Part shown: in pieces, positions 7,953 through 17,617 of the stretch
Position numbering within the stretch: the first letter of the stretch is position 1
How the letters are laid out: the number at the start of each line of letters is the position of its first letter
Origin: Candidatus Cloacimonas sp.
GTDB taxonomy: Bacteria > Cloacimonadota > Cloacimonadia > Cloacimonadales > Cloacimonadaceae
NCBI GenBank assembly: GCA_035403355.1
Contig: DAONFA010000012.1
Span: forward strand, 1 to 51,165
DNA: 51,165 bases
Direction: 5' to 3'
Translations under genes and position numbers: made by a program
Notes under the pieces: generated by a model
What the model was told of the DNA's origin: nothing
The model's input: only the letters and a program-made list of their open reading frames with translations
Databases searched by the model: none

Positions 7953-9034
7953 AAATTGCTATGTTGGGTCCCGCTCCACCCTTCAGAGGGGGAATTTCCC
8001 TTTTTGCCATCTCGCTTGCCAGAGCTTATAAGGATTTGGGGCATACAGTAGAGTTCTTTAATTTTAAACAGCAATATCCGCAGTTGCTTTTTCCGGGCAA
8101 AGGACAGTATGACAAGGCACTTTCCCCAAATGAATTTGTCAATCACCGAACCCTGGTTCCCTGGCTGCCCAAGACCTGGAAAGAAACCGTCCACCAAATA
8201 AAGCTATACATGCCGGAAATAATCATCGTTTCGTGGTTTTTACCTTATTTTGCTCCGGCATACGGATATATTTTAAGACATCTGTCAAATACAAAAATAA
8301 TAATTCTGGCACATAATATTACCTCCCACGAAAGTTGGTTCGGCGAAAAACAATTCCTGCAATATGTTTTTAAGCCCGCAACTAAAATAGTTACCCTAAG
8401 TAAAGCTACCCTTGATGAATTGCATCATAAATTACCGCTTTATATCTCTAAAAAAGGGGTGTTGGGTTATCATCCCTGCTACGATATGTATAATGACTTT
8501 TCCACCAATTCCCGGAAAGAAAATACCCTACTTTTTTTCGGTTTGATAAAACCCTATAAAGGTCTGGATGTTTTGCTGCAGGCATTGCCGGAAGTGATAA
8601 ATTCTTTTCCCGATGTTAAATTAATTATAGCTGGCGAGGTGTATGGTAAAAGCTCTATCTATACTGAACTGATTCAAAAATTGGGACTTGAGAATAATGT
8701 GGATTGCCATTTCCATTATATCAGCGACCCTGAGATTTCGCATTTTTATAATAGCTCCTGTTTGTGTGTTTTACCTTATAAAAGTGCTTCTCAAAGCGGA
8801 GTGATAGCTACTTCCTATAGTTTTGGAGTTCCTGTTTTAGCAAGTAATGTAGGTGGCTTGGGAGAGTATGTTATTGAAGGTAAAACCGGTTATCTTGTTC
8901 CTCCTGATAATCCTTCCGCTCTGGCTGAGGCAATAATTAATCACTTACAAAATAAGCCGGATATGAACCAGGCAATTGATGAATACACAAAATGTTATTC
9001 CTGGAAGGGTTTGGCGGAATTGCTGATGAAATGA
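7949..9034 (+). CDS. GT4-family glycosyltransferase (first of a pair)
   Basis: The 361-residue protein has the GT-B fold of family GT4, retaining nucleotide-sugar transferases used for polysaccharides, lipid-linked glycans or glycolipids. The N-terminal MLGPAPPFRGGISLFA is the acceptor-side Gly-rich loop. The C-terminal half has LLFFGLIKPYKGLDVLLQA, PYKSASQSGVIATSYSFGVP and the donor-site GGLGEYVIEGKTGYLVPP with its conserved acidic EX7E-type region. The acceptor and sugar cannot be told. It overlaps ansA upstream and the second glycosyltransferase downstream, both as ATGA. Confidence 0.9.
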   Translation: MKIAMLGPAPPFRGGISLFAISLARAYKDLGHTVEFFNFKQQYPQLLFPGKGQYDKALSPNEFVNHRTLVPWLPKTWKETVHQIKLYMPEIIIVSWFLPYFAPAYGYILRHLSNTKIIILAHNITSHESWFGEKQFLQYVFKPATKIVTLSKATLDELHHKLPLYISKKGVLGYHPCYDMYNDFSTNSRKENTLLFFGLIKPYKGLDVLLQALPEVINSFPDVKLIIAGEVYGKSSIYTELIQKLGLENNVDCHFHYISDPEISHFYNSSCLCVLPYKSASQSGVIATSYSFGVPVLASNVGGLGEYVIEGKTGYLVPPDNPSALAEAIINHLQNKPDMNQAIDEYTKCYSWKGLAELLMK

Positions 9035-10245
9035 AAATTTTACTTATTACCTATTACTTTCCTCCTTGCGGAGGGGCAGCTGTTCAAAGATGGCTGCGTT
9101 TTATTCGTATTCTTACCAAAAAAGGGGTGCAATTAAAGGTAATAACTACTCTGGATGGAGATTATCCTTATCGGGATGAGAGCTTGCTGTCTGAAATACC
9201 TCCTTCCGTTCAGGTTTACCGCAGTAAGCCCTTTAGCTTTAGTAAATTGTGGAGTTTTCTGGGACAAAAGGAATTACCTTACGGCTCTCTTCAAAATAAA
9301 GAAAACGATAGCATACTAAAGAAAATTCTGTATTGGCTGCGTTTGAACTTCATTGTTCCCGATATGCGTATTGGTTGGAATCCCGCAGCTTATATAAGTG
9401 CCCTTAGGGTGTTACGCCAGGATAAATTTGATTATATAATTACCACCGGTCCTCCCCATTCCACGCATCTTGTGGGGTGGAAACTAAAAAAACGCTATGG
9501 CATTCAGTGGAGAACGGATTTTCGTGACCCGATGGCAGAAATATATTATCTGAAACTAAATCCGCCCTGCCGTTTCACTATGGCTTTGCATCGGTATCTG
9601 GAAAAGAAGATTATCCAGAGTGCAGACCTGAATTATATTGTAAGTGAAGGCATTGCCTCTGCCCTACCGGCAGGAAAACAAGAAGTTCTCTATAATGGCT
9701 TTGACCCTGAGGACTTTGCAGATATAAGCTATCAAAGGAAAGACATATTTCGGGTTAAATATGTAGGTCAACTTACCGCCGGACAAGATGCCAGTCCTTT
9801 GCTGATAGCACTTTCCCGGTTGCAATTACCCTTGCTAAAATTCATTCTTATCGGTACCAGAGATTTTCCTGCAACTGCTTTCCCCGTTCAGAAAATACCT
9901 TTTTTACCACATAAAGAAGCACTCCGAGAATTGGTGAACGCTGAGCTTTTAGTGTTGTTTATCAATAATTACGAAGGCAACGAAGGTATGCTAACTACCA
10001 AACTCTTTGAATATATTGGTGCGCGCACACCTATTCTATGTATTTCAGAGCCCAAGGGAGAGGCATATAAACTAATTTGCCAAACAGAAAGCGGATTTGT
10101 AAGTAATAACCCGGAAGCAATAGCAGATTACATTAGCAGCTTATATAACAGGTTTCTGAAGGGAGAAAATTTACGCACCAAGGGGGATATCTCTTTTTTA
10201 GAGGTTAACAATCAGGTGCAAACTTTGCTTTCTCCAATAAGATAA
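9031..10245 (+). CDS. GT4-like glycosyltransferase (second of a pair)
   Basis: This 404-residue GT-B protein begins MKILLITYYFPPCGGAAVQR, typical of GT4 enzymes with a GG loop that starts near the membrane interface. Later motifs are WRTDFRDPM, VLYNGFDPEDF and TKLFEYIGARTPILCI, the donor-binding region. The ATG at 9031 overlaps the stop of the preceding gene. The longer in-frame extension to 8992 lies inside that gene and is not needed. With its neighbour it probably builds one surface glycan. It ends just before the 110-bp repeat array, whose hairpins may terminate the transcript. Confidence 0.88.
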   Translation: MKILLITYYFPPCGGAAVQRWLRFIRILTKKGVQLKVITTLDGDYPYRDESLLSEIPPSVQVYRSKPFSFSKLWSFLGQKELPYGSLQNKENDSILKKILYWLRLNFIVPDMRIGWNPAAYISALRVLRQDKFDYIITTGPPHSTHLVGWKLKKRYGIQWRTDFRDPMAEIYYLKLNPPCRFTMALHRYLEKKIIQSADLNYIVSEGIASALPAGKQEVLYNGFDPEDFADISYQRKDIFRVKYVGQLTAGQDASPLLIALSRLQLPLLKFILIGTRDFPATAFPVQKIPFLPHKEALRELVNAELLVLFINNYEGNEGMLTTKLFEYIGARTPILCISEPKGEAYKLICQTESGFVSNNPEAIADYISSLYNRFLKGENLRTKGDISFLEVNNQVQTLLSPIR

Positions 10246-10283
10246 AAATTACCACCCGGCTTGGGTAACAGTGTAACTATTGT

Positions 10284-10754
10284 GAACGATAAGATGTCAT
10301 TCCTCCGGATTTAGAAAGCCCTAAACTAATTCAGCCCGGGGTTTTCATCACTTGTTAACCTTTAACCTGCTAACTCGTTAACCTGTTTCTTATGAACGAC
10401 AAGATGTCGTTCTTCCGGATTAAGAAAGCCCCCGAACTAATTCGGCGGGGGTTTTCATCACTTGTTAACCTTTAACCTGCTAACTCGTTAACCTGTTTCT
10501 TGTGAACGACAAGATGTCGTTCCTCCGGATTAAGAAAGCCCCGAACTAATTCGGCGGGGGTTTTCATCACTTGTTAACCTTTAACCAGCTAACTCGTTAA
10601 CTTGTTTCTTATGAACGACAAGATGTCGTTCTTCCGGATTTAGAAAGCCCCGAACTAATTCAGCTCGGGGTTTCATCACTTGTTAACCTTTAACCTGCTA
10701 ACTCGTTAACTTGTTTCTTATGAACGACAAGATGTCGTTCTTCCGGATTTGGGT
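10284..10754 (+). repeat. Tandem array of 110-bp repeats with two hairpins per unit
   Basis: Units start at 10284, 10394, 10504, 10613 and 10722 (period 110/109; the last unit is cut short). Each begins with a dyad GAACGACA-AGA-TGTCGTTC (degenerate in the first copy). Next comes a terminator-like hairpin (CCCCGAA, loop CTAA, TTCGG...GGGG, then TTTT), then a TTAAC-rich stretch. There is no ORF. The array fills the gap between convergent gene sets (plus-strand glycosyltransferases, minus-strand 10781 gene), so it could act as a multiple terminator. It is not a CRISPR, because there are no variable spacers. Confidence 0.9.
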
Positions 10755-10780
10755 AGCCGGAGGGTATCGTTTTACTTATT

Positions 10781-11233
10781 TTAGAAGATTGCTTTAACCA
10801 GAATTTCCGGCTCCAAGCGATAAGGAGAACCCTTTCCTTCAAAGAAATGGTGCGCTTCAATCAGATGAATATCCATAGCGCTCCATCTCACTGTTAAGTT
10901 ATTTTTCCTGTTAGTTAAAGTCGTCACATATTTGCGATAAAGTCCGCCATGTCCATAAGGGCAGGTTAAAGTCCCTTTGCTGGTATCGGTATGAACTTCG
11001 TAAGTATCATCTATAACAACCGTATTGTTATAGGCATCAAAAGATGCGTTGGAAAAGTATTTCATCCTGTCGGTAATTTCTTTTACACTGCGATGCAGGC
11101 GTTTTAATTCCTGTTCATCGGTAGCAATAATTTCCGCAAGAGGACGTTCATCATTACCCAAAAAGCCCGTTATGGTAAGGGCTCCGGGCATCATTCGCGA
11201 GCGAATTTTTACTTCTTTAAGTGTTTCATTCAT
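10781..11233 (-). CDS. Conserved-looking hypothetical protein
   Basis: I do not recognise a family. The 150-residue soluble protein has no signal peptide or membrane segment. It contains a KEITDRMKYF helix and a CPYGHGGLYRK segment whose Cys and His could be structural or metal-binding, and it ends with a hydrophobic strand. It is the last gene of the minus-strand run after the PASTA protein, separated by 22 bases, and precedes the 110-bp repeat array. Codon use looks like the core genes around it, so I consider it a genuine chromosomal gene. Confidence 0.7.
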   Translation of the reverse strand: MNETLKEVKIRSRMMPGALTITGFLGNDERPLAEIIATDEQELKRLHRSVKEITDRMKYFSNASFDAYNNTVVIDDTYEVHTDTSKGTLTCPYGHGGLYRKYVTTLTNRKNNLTVRWSAMDIHLIEAHHFFEGKGSPYRLEPEILVKAIF

Positions 11234-11255
11234 TGTGCTTTCCTATCCTATGTCT

Positions 11256-11885
11256 TTAATAATATATTGGTAAATTATAATTTAGAGTATCTGGAACAGG
11301 TTCCGATCCTTTACTTAAGATTAATTTAACTGTAGATTTCTTCAAGGTTTTCTCTCCGGCAGAAGGAATACTGCGAATAACAGTATTCACCGGATAGATA
11401 TCCGAATAGGTGGAATCCACCACACTACAGTGCAAATCCAAATTCCTTAAAACAATAAACGCTTCTTGAAAGGGCTTGCCAATCAGCGAAGGCAGGGTTA
11501 CTGTAGATGAGCCCTTACTGATAACAAGATAAACAGTTCCATCCTGTCTCAATTTCTCACCTGCCAAGGGACTTTGTTCCAAAACAACTTCTGCAGCTGC
11601 CACATCGCTGAACAGAGAATCTTGAACTATTACATGCAATTTCTCTTCCTGCAATATCTTTTTTGCTTGCATAAGAGGCATTCCCGTTACCGAAGGAACT
11701 TCCACTTTAGGAGTGCGACCTAAAAAAAGCGGAAAGAGCACTTGGCTGAATATAAATGCTGTTACAATTATTGTTCCAATTCCGATACCAATTATATAAC
11801 CGATCCTTTTAGTTCCGGTTTGCTGTTTGGCTAAAACGCGATTTTTCTTATTTCCTGCGTTGTAATTTGGCTGCAAAGGCACCAT
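11256..11885 (-). CDS. Membrane-anchored protein with two PASTA domains
   Basis: The 209-residue protein has a short basic cytoplasmic N-terminus, one membrane helix (about residues 28-50) and two extracytoplasmic PASTA domains. The PASTA domains span about residues 60-128 (VPSVTGMPLMQAKKIL) and 129-197 (LPSLIGKPFQEAFIVL). PASTA domains bind peptidoglycan or muropeptides in Ser/Thr kinases and penicillin-binding proteins. Here neither a kinase nor a transpeptidase domain is present, so the protein may be a wall-binding anchor or a partner of another protein. Its start lies 38 bases inside the end of rsmB in another frame, suggesting coupled translation. No strong Shine-Dalgarno sequence is visible. 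Confidence 0.85.
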   Translation of the reverse strand: MVPLQPNYNAGNKKNRVLAKQQTGTKRIGYIIGIGIGTIIVTAFIFSQVLFPLFLGRTPKVEVPSVTGMPLMQAKKILQEEKLHVIVQDSLFSDVAAAEVVLEQSPLAGEKLRQDGTVYLVISKGSSTVTLPSLIGKPFQEAFIVLRNLDLHCSVVDSTYSDIYPVNTVIRSIPSAGEKTLKKSTVKLILSKGSEPVPDTLNYNLPIYY

Positions 11886-13164
11886 CCATATTATGCTTGA
11901 AGGGAATTGTTTTTAGAAATCCGTCGCTGGTATATCTTTCAGGAATAAAATCCGCTGCCGGAATTAGCGTGAAATTTTTATTCTTCTTTAAGAAAGCAGC
12001 AATCTGCTCTTCGTTTTCTTTAGGGTTCATCGTGCAGGTTGAATAAACCAAAAAACCGGAGGGAGCGACAAAATTGGCTGCATAATCCAACGCCTTTTCC
12101 TGTAATTTTATCAGCTCGGGAATATTTTGATGTGCCTGCCAGCGGAGGTCTGATTTTCTACCAAAAACACCCCAACCGGAACAGGGAGCATCAACTAAAA
12201 CTCGTTGAAAGGCAGGAGCCACGGGACCGTATTTAAAGGCATCCGTGATCACCATTTTTACATTAGTAAGCTGTAAACGGTCTGTTGCCTGTTTCAGCAG
12301 TTTCATCTTACTGGGAATTTTATCTACGGCAATAACTTCGCCGGTATTATTCAATTTTTCGGCAATGTAACTGCATTTACCTCCCGGAGCAGCAAAGAGA
12401 TCTAAAATACTTTCCTCTTTTTGGGGATCAAGTAATTCTACAACCAGCGCCGCAGAAGTATCCTGCACCGAAAAATAACCTTCGGAGAAAGCTACATCAG
12501 CCAAAACTTCAGCTGCTTGAGGAGTATGAAACATCACAGGACTTGCCGGTGAAGGAGTAATTACAATATTTCGTTTGGCAAAATATGCTTTCAGCTTCTC
12601 AGGTGTAGTAGCCGTGTTATTTACCCTGATATGCAGTTCCGGATTCTCATTAAAAAACATAGCCAGGTATTCGGTATTTTCCTCACCCCATAAATTCAAC
12701 CACTGCTGAATAAGTTCAGGAGCAAAGGAATGCTCATAGGCAATACGCAAAACAGGGTCTTGCGGATAATTCACTTCCGGATTGCGTAAATAACTTCTCA
12801 GCACGGCATTAACAAAATCAGCCACTTGCTCATTAAATAGATTTTTTGCCAGTTCCACCGTTTCATTAACTGCAGCATGTTCCGGAATGGAATTTAGATA
12901 CATAAGTTGATACAGTCCTATATAGAGCAAGGTTTTAATTTTGATGTCCGTGCTTTCAAATTTCTTCTTATCTACATATTGCTGCAGGATGTAATCCAGT
13001 TTCAGATATAATTTGATAACCCCTTTCACCAGGTTGTAAAAGAGGGCTGGGTCTTCTCCCGCGTTTTTAAGTTTCCTGGCTCGTTGATGCAGTAAAGAAT
13101 CTGAATATTCTTTATCTTTCAGCACTTTTAGAATGGTGGAATAAGCTTCGGAGCGAAAGTTCAT
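11848..13164 (-). CDS. rsmB: 16S rRNA (cytosine-C5-)-methyltransferase RsmB
   Basis: RsmB (Sun/Fmu) methylates C967 of 16S rRNA with SAM. The 438-residue protein has an N-terminal NusB-like RNA-binding domain (about 1-135). The catalytic Rossmann domain shows LFAAPGGKCSYIAE for SAM binding, DAPCSGWGVFGRKSDLRW with the PC-motif cysteine, and YSTCTMNPKENE with the TC-motif nucleophile cysteine. Length and domain order match the family. It overlaps ruvA by 4 bases upstream and the PASTA gene downstream, within a long minus-strand operon. Confidence 0.94.
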   Translation of the reverse strand: MNFRSEAYSTILKVLKDKEYSDSLLHQRARKLKNAGEDPALFYNLVKGVIKLYLKLDYILQQYVDKKKFESTDIKIKTLLYIGLYQLMYLNSIPEHAAVNETVELAKNLFNEQVADFVNAVLRSYLRNPEVNYPQDPVLRIAYEHSFAPELIQQWLNLWGEENTEYLAMFFNENPELHIRVNNTATTPEKLKAYFAKRNIVITPSPASPVMFHTPQAAEVLADVAFSEGYFSVQDTSAALVVELLDPQKEESILDLFAAPGGKCSYIAEKLNNTGEVIAVDKIPSKMKLLKQATDRLQLTNVKMVITDAFKYGPVAPAFQRVLVDAPCSGWGVFGRKSDLRWQAHQNIPELIKLQEKALDYAANFVAPSGFLVYSTCTMNPKENEEQIAAFLKKNKNFTLIPAADFIPERYTSDGFLKTIPFKHNMDGAFAAKLQRRK

Positions 13165-13760
13165 TTGTTTTTCTGATAGAGGCGTTTAATAATTTCTTTA
13201 ATTAGCTCTTCAGTATTCAAGCCACGCATAGATTCATCCAATAAAGACAATTCTTTGCGAATTTGTTGATGATTAAACCCAAGAGAAAGAAGCGCTGATT
13301 CCACTTCACTATTCACATCTCCTAAAGGCAAATCTTTCTGGTCTAAATGGCTAAGTAAAGTATGAACATCATCTTTCAGCTCTACAATCAACCTCTGTGC
13401 GGATTTTTTTCCGATGCCGGGAACCCTTGTCAGTAAAGCTTCTTCGCCAGAATTGACCGCTTTAATAAAGGTGTGAATGCTCAGCGTGGAAAGAATGGAA
13501 AGTGCAATTTTAGGACCTATTCCGCTAACCTTATTCAGCATTAAAAAAAGCTCTCTTTCCGCTTCCGTGGCGAAACCGAAAATGCGTATATCCTCCTGAC
13601 TGATATGTAAATAAGTAAGCAATTTACAAGGTTTGCCCACAACGGGTAATACTTCATAAGTACTAATCGGAATTCTCAATTCCCAGCCAATGCCCATTGT
13701 TTCTATAATTGCCATCACAGGCGTTTTATGGATAAGGGTTCCGGATAGATATTGAATCAT
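13161..13760 (-). CDS. ruvA: Holliday junction branch migration protein RuvA
   Basis: RuvA tetramers bind Holliday junctions and load the RuvB motor. The roughly 199-residue protein begins MIQYLSGTLIHKTP (OB-fold domain I). It has the paired helix-hairpin-helix region with VSGIGPKIALSIL and VPGIGKKSAQRLIVELKD, and a flexible linker leading to a domain III (SALLSLGFNHQQIRKEL) that contacts RuvB. I use the ATG at 13760, which overlaps the ruvC stop codon; the in-frame GTG three codons upstream is unlikely. ruvB is not in the window. Confidence 0.95.
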   Translation of the reverse strand: MIQYLSGTLIHKTPVMAIIETMGIGWELRIPISTYEVLPVVGKPCKLLTYLHISQEDIRIFGFATEAERELFLMLNKVSGIGPKIALSILSTLSIHTFIKAVNSGEEALLTRVPGIGKKSAQRLIVELKDDVHTLLSHLDQKDLPLGDVNSEVESALLSLGFNHQQIRKELSLLDESMRGLNTEELIKEIIKRLYQKNK

Positions 13761-14236
13761 TTCAACCACTTCATTCTGTTATAATGACAGGTTGCCACTG
13801 CTAAAGCATCAAAAGCATCATCCCTTTTCGGACTTTCTTTCAAAGGGTAAAGCTGATTTATCATATAGCGCACTTGTTGTTTATTGGCATTACCGTTTCC
13901 ACAAACGGATTTTTTTATTTCCCGGGGACTGTATTCTACAATTGGAATATCTTTCATTGCCAAAGCAAGCAATATTACGCCCCGCGCGTGACCAAGAGTA
14001 AAAACACTTCTCACCTGCCGATGAAAGAAAATGCTTTCTACGGCAGCTATTTCGGGTTGATACTCATTCAGGATGGCAATAATATTTTCATAAAGCGATT
14101 TTAGCCGCGTTGCCAATGTTTTTCCCCGGGTAACATCCAGGACATCACAACCGGCAGCAAGTACTTTTCTACCATCAATTTCAAGAAGACCATATCCGCA
14201 ATAGCGGCTACCAGGATCAAAACCAATAATAATCAC
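13757..14236 (-). CDS. ruvC: Crossover junction endodeoxyribonuclease RuvC
   Basis: RuvC resolves Holliday junctions by symmetric nicking. The 159-residue protein has the four acidic positions of the family: Asp7 in IIGFDPGSRYCGYG, Glu in AAVESIFFHRQVRSVF, and the C-terminal pair in KRDDAFDALAVA. Its size matches RuvC. It is followed by ruvA with a 4-base overlap and preceded by yebC after 8 bases. The yebC-ruvC-ruvA order is common in bacteria, which supports the assignments. Confidence 0.95.
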   Translation of the reverse strand: MIIIGFDPGSRYCGYGLLEIDGRKVLAAGCDVLDVTRGKTLATRLKSLYENIIAILNEYQPEIAAVESIFFHRQVRSVFTLGHARGVILLALAMKDIPIVEYSPREIKKSVCGNGNANKQQVRYMINQLYPLKESPKRDDAFDALAVATCHYNRMKWLK

Positions 14237-14244
14237 TTATTTAT

Positions 14245-14997
14245 CTATGCTTGGGAAAGTTTCTCCATCACTTCGTCTGAGACCTCAAAATTGGCATAGA
14301 CCTTTTGCACATCGTCAAGGTCTTCCAAGGAATCAATTAGACGCATAAGTTTTTCTGCAGTATCATCATCCACAGAGACAGTATTTTTGGGAATTCTGGT
14401 AAGCTCGGCATTATGGACGGGATAGCCCTCTTTTTCCAAATTGCCGATAACCGTGTGAAAATCGGATGGAGAGGTGTATATCTCAAAATTGTCATCAACT
14501 AACTCAACATCTTCAGCTCCAGCTTCCAATGCTACCATCATAAATTCATCTTCTTCCAAACCTGCAGCGGGAACAGTCATAAAACCTTTTTGTTCAAAAT
14601 TCCAGGCAACCGCACCCGATTCTGCAAGGTTTCCCCCATATTTAGTAAAAGTATGCCGCAATTCAGAAACAATTCGTTTTTTATTATCGGACATCACTTC
14701 CACAACTATTCCCACACCGTTATGCCCATAGCCCTCATAAATTACTTCTTCATAAGCAGCACCTTCAATTTCTCCGGTACCTCTTTTTATGGCACGTTCA
14801 ATATTATCTTTGGGCATATTGTTTTCTTTGGCTGTGTTAATTGCGGTTCGTAACCGGGGATTCATATCCGGGTCTCCGCCTCCGGCTTTGGCTGCTAAAA
14901 TAATTTCTTTCACCAGCCGCGTGAAGATTTGCCCTCTTTTAGCGTCGGCAGCACCTTTTTTGTGCTTTATGGAACTCCATTTATTATGTCCTGACAT
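14245..14997 (-). CDS. yebC: YebC/PmpR-family regulatory protein
   Basis: The 250-residue protein begins MSGHNKWSSIKHKKGAADAK, a diagnostic YebC/TACO1 N-terminus. It continues with FTRLVKEI, NNMPKDNIERAIKRGTGE and YEGYGHNGVGIVVE. Family members have been described as DNA-binding regulators and, more recently, as ribosome-associated factors that relieve stalling at proline-rich stretches. Which role applies here cannot be read from the sequence. It heads the yebC-ruvC-ruvA-rsmB-PASTA run on the minus strand. Confidence 0.94.
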   Translation of the reverse strand: MSGHNKWSSIKHKKGAADAKRGQIFTRLVKEIILAAKAGGGDPDMNPRLRTAINTAKENNMPKDNIERAIKRGTGEIEGAAYEEVIYEGYGHNGVGIVVEVMSDNKKRIVSELRHTFTKYGGNLAESGAVAWNFEQKGFMTVPAAGLEEDEFMMVALEAGAEDVELVDDNFEIYTSPSDFHTVIGNLEKEGYPVHNAELTRIPKNTVSVDDDTAEKLMRLIDSLEDLDDVQKVYANFEVSDEVMEKLSQA

Positions 14998-15197
14998 ATA
15001 AACCTCTATTTTTCATTTATCACACTTTAAATAACCTTATGTTTAACAGTCCCATACTGTCAAGAAAAAAAGGAAAAACCGGAGGACTGATGTTCTCGTT
15101 TACCACTTCTTACGCTTTTTCCCGTTACTGCATATTTAGCGATAACGAAAAGCAGCGTTTTCTTTGGATAGCGGGAACACCATCCTTCCGCTTAAAT

Positions 15198-17255
15198 TTA
15201 TTCGTTGGTCTGGTCTTGCCAGGCAGCAATAACTTTCTGAGTAATATCCTCAGGCACTTTTTCGTAATGAGAGAATTTCTGGATAAAGCGACCCCGTCCC
15301 TGAGTGAATGATTTCAAGGCAGGATAATAGGCATACATTTCCGCTAAGGGCATTTGCGCTGTTAAATATTGTTTTTTCCCGCGCTGTTCCATACCCATAA
15401 TTTTTCCTCTGCGAGTAGAAATATCGCCCATAACATCGCCCATATATTCACTTGGAACAATGATAATCAGTTCATGAATGGGTTCCAGCAGAATGGGCTT
15501 GGCTTTTTTGAAACCTTCTTTCAAAGCCATTGAGGATGCAATTTTAAAGGCAATTTCGGAACTATCCACTTCGTGATAGCTGCCATAGTAAACTTCCACA
15601 GAAATATCAACTACAGGGTAACCGGCAATAATGCCTTTTTCCATCGTTTCCCAAAGCCCTTTCTCAATGGCGGGAACATAATTGGAAGGTATCACTCCTC
15701 CGACGATGGAATTGATGAATTTAAACCCTTCCCCTCTTTCAGTAGGTTTAATCCGAAAATATACATCAGCATATTGACCGCGACCACCGGATTGCTTTTT
15801 ATGCTTATAGTTAGATTCCGCATTAGCGGTAATTGTTTCTTTATAAGGAATCCGGGGTTCTTTCAGGAGAGCATCCACTTTATAACGGTTTTTCAGTTTT
15901 TTCAAGACCAGCTGCAACTGTTGTTCTCCCATTCCTGATAGAACATTTTCGTGGGTTTCAACATTTAATTCATAACGAATGGTAGGGTCTTCAGCAATCA
16001 CTCTTTGCAAAACAGTGCCTATTTTATCTTCGTCGGATTGATTAACTGCTTTTAATGTTTGCCAGGTAGTGGGAGTGGGCAATTCAATTGGAACAACAGA
16101 TAGTTTGGAACTGGTTGAAGTTATACTGTTCATTACCTTGGCATTTTTCAGTTTCAAAAGCGCTCCGATATCGCCTGCAGCTATTTCCGTGCAGTCATTT
16201 CTATTTTTTCCCAGCATATAATACATTGTTCCGGCTTTATCTTTAGCGTCTTTTTCGGGAATATAAAATTCCATACCCGATTTCAAAGCCCCGGAAAACA
16301 TTCTTACATAAGCAAAATCGCCCATTCCAGGGTCTGCATAAAGCTTAAAAATATAGCCCAAAAGATCCCCTTCCGGGTTGCAGACAAAATTTGTTTTTTC
16401 ATTATTGCTTAAGACCTCAATTGTATTGGCTTCAGCAGGGGAAGGAAGATAGTTTATAATGCCCTTTAATAAAGCTAAGACACCTTCTCCGGTTCCAGCA
16501 GAACAAACAAAAGCAGGAGATAACTCACCCCTTAAGATTCCTTTCTTAAGTCCGGTTATAAGTTTTTCTTCCGGCAATTCCATATTTTCCAGATATTCAT
16601 TCAGCAGGTCTTCATCGGTTTCGGCAACAGCTTCCATTAATTGCATTCTTGCTTCTTCCATTTTATCCAGCATAGAAGCAGGAACTTCAGTTTCCATACC
16701 GGCTTTGATAGCTTTGCGTTTAATTACATCTACAACGCCTTCAAAAGCGCCTTCTTTACCAATTGGAATATGAATCTTCACCGGTTTCACATCGGTATTT
16801 TCTGCAATTACTTCCAGGGTTTTATCGTAATCGGAATGTTCATTATCCATTCTGTTTACAACTATAACGATACCCGTTTTCCGGTCTTCAATTTGTTCTA
16901 AAGCAAGCTCCAAACCTACTTCATAACCACCTGCGGCATTGGCTACAACTACTGCATTTTCAACCGCTGGTAAAGCTACAATTGCATCGCCAATAAAATC
17001 AGGACTCCCGGGGGCATCCAGAATATTTATCTTGTGCTCTAAATAATTTGTGTAACCAATAGATAAGCCCAAAGACATCCCTTTGGCAATTTCCTCCGGG
17101 TCAAAATCCATTGTAGTATTGCCCTCTTCAATTCTGCCTAAGCGATTTGATGCTTTCGTTAAATAAAATATTTGTTCTGCCAGAGTTGTTTTTCCTGAAC
17201 CACTGGCACCAATGAACAAGAGATTGCGGATGTTTTTCATTTCGTATTCTTTCAT
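15198..17255 (-). CDS. Elongation factor G-like GTPase (EF-G paralogue)
   Basis: The 685-residue protein has EF-G architecture: G domain, domain II, then domains III-V with GGRGQYADV and the C-terminal GRGRF segment. The G domain shows GASGSGKTT (P-loop), DAPGSPDF (G3) and VVNRMD in place of the canonical NKxD. The departures in G3 (DAPG) and G4 (NRMD), and the single-copy setting away from rpsL-rpsG-tufA, place it with the EF-G-like group often labelled FusA2 rather than the main translocase. Its function in that group is unclear. GAGG 5 bases upstream supports the start. It is separated from yebC by 200 bases with no evident gene. Confidence 0.88.
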   Translation of the reverse strand: MKEYEMKNIRNLLFIGASGSGKTTLAEQIFYLTKASNRLGRIEEGNTTMDFDPEEIAKGMSLGLSIGYTNYLEHKINILDAPGSPDFIGDAIVALPAVENAVVVANAAGGYEVGLELALEQIEDRKTGIVIVVNRMDNEHSDYDKTLEVIAENTDVKPVKIHIPIGKEGAFEGVVDVIKRKAIKAGMETEVPASMLDKMEEARMQLMEAVAETDEDLLNEYLENMELPEEKLITGLKKGILRGELSPAFVCSAGTGEGVLALLKGIINYLPSPAEANTIEVLSNNEKTNFVCNPEGDLLGYIFKLYADPGMGDFAYVRMFSGALKSGMEFYIPEKDAKDKAGTMYYMLGKNRNDCTEIAAGDIGALLKLKNAKVMNSITSTSSKLSVVPIELPTPTTWQTLKAVNQSDEDKIGTVLQRVIAEDPTIRYELNVETHENVLSGMGEQQLQLVLKKLKNRYKVDALLKEPRIPYKETITANAESNYKHKKQSGGRGQYADVYFRIKPTERGEGFKFINSIVGGVIPSNYVPAIEKGLWETMEKGIIAGYPVVDISVEVYYGSYHEVDSSEIAFKIASSMALKEGFKKAKPILLEPIHELIIIVPSEYMGDVMGDISTRRGKIMGMEQRGKKQYLTAQMPLAEMYAYYPALKSFTQGRGRFIQKFSHYEKVPEDITQKVIAAWQDQTNE

Positions 17256-17617
17256 TTCTTCCTCAGTTCGTTTTATATGTTTTTTTCTATTTTTCTATTA
17301 CAGAGAGTCATCTTTTTTATATAGAGGATTTGCGTCAATGCCTTTTTTTATTGTTCACTCCTGCTGTGTTTTCCGTATCCTGCCAAGCTAAAGAAAAGCC
17401 CAAGAAAAAGCATAAGTATTAGAAAGCTAATATCCTCTTCCCCAACTTCTCACCCTTTCTTTCGTTACAATATAGTTCACGCTAACAAAAAAAATCAGGT
17501 TGCCCCGGAAAGACAGAAACCCCATCCTGATAACTAATAACTGCTAAGTTACATTGCGATTTTCCTTTCTCCTTAGAATTCCTAATTGCTTATCACTTAG
17601 TTACAGCTTAAACGACC

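Noticed and set aside
8992..9030. Upstream extension of the second glycosyltransferase
   Set aside because: It overlaps the end of the preceding gene. The ATG at 9031 begins the canonical GT4 N-terminus and gives the usual ATGA coupling.
10284..10754. Possible CRISPR array
   Set aside because: Units are about 110 bp and nearly identical throughout, with no variable spacers and no cas genes nearby.
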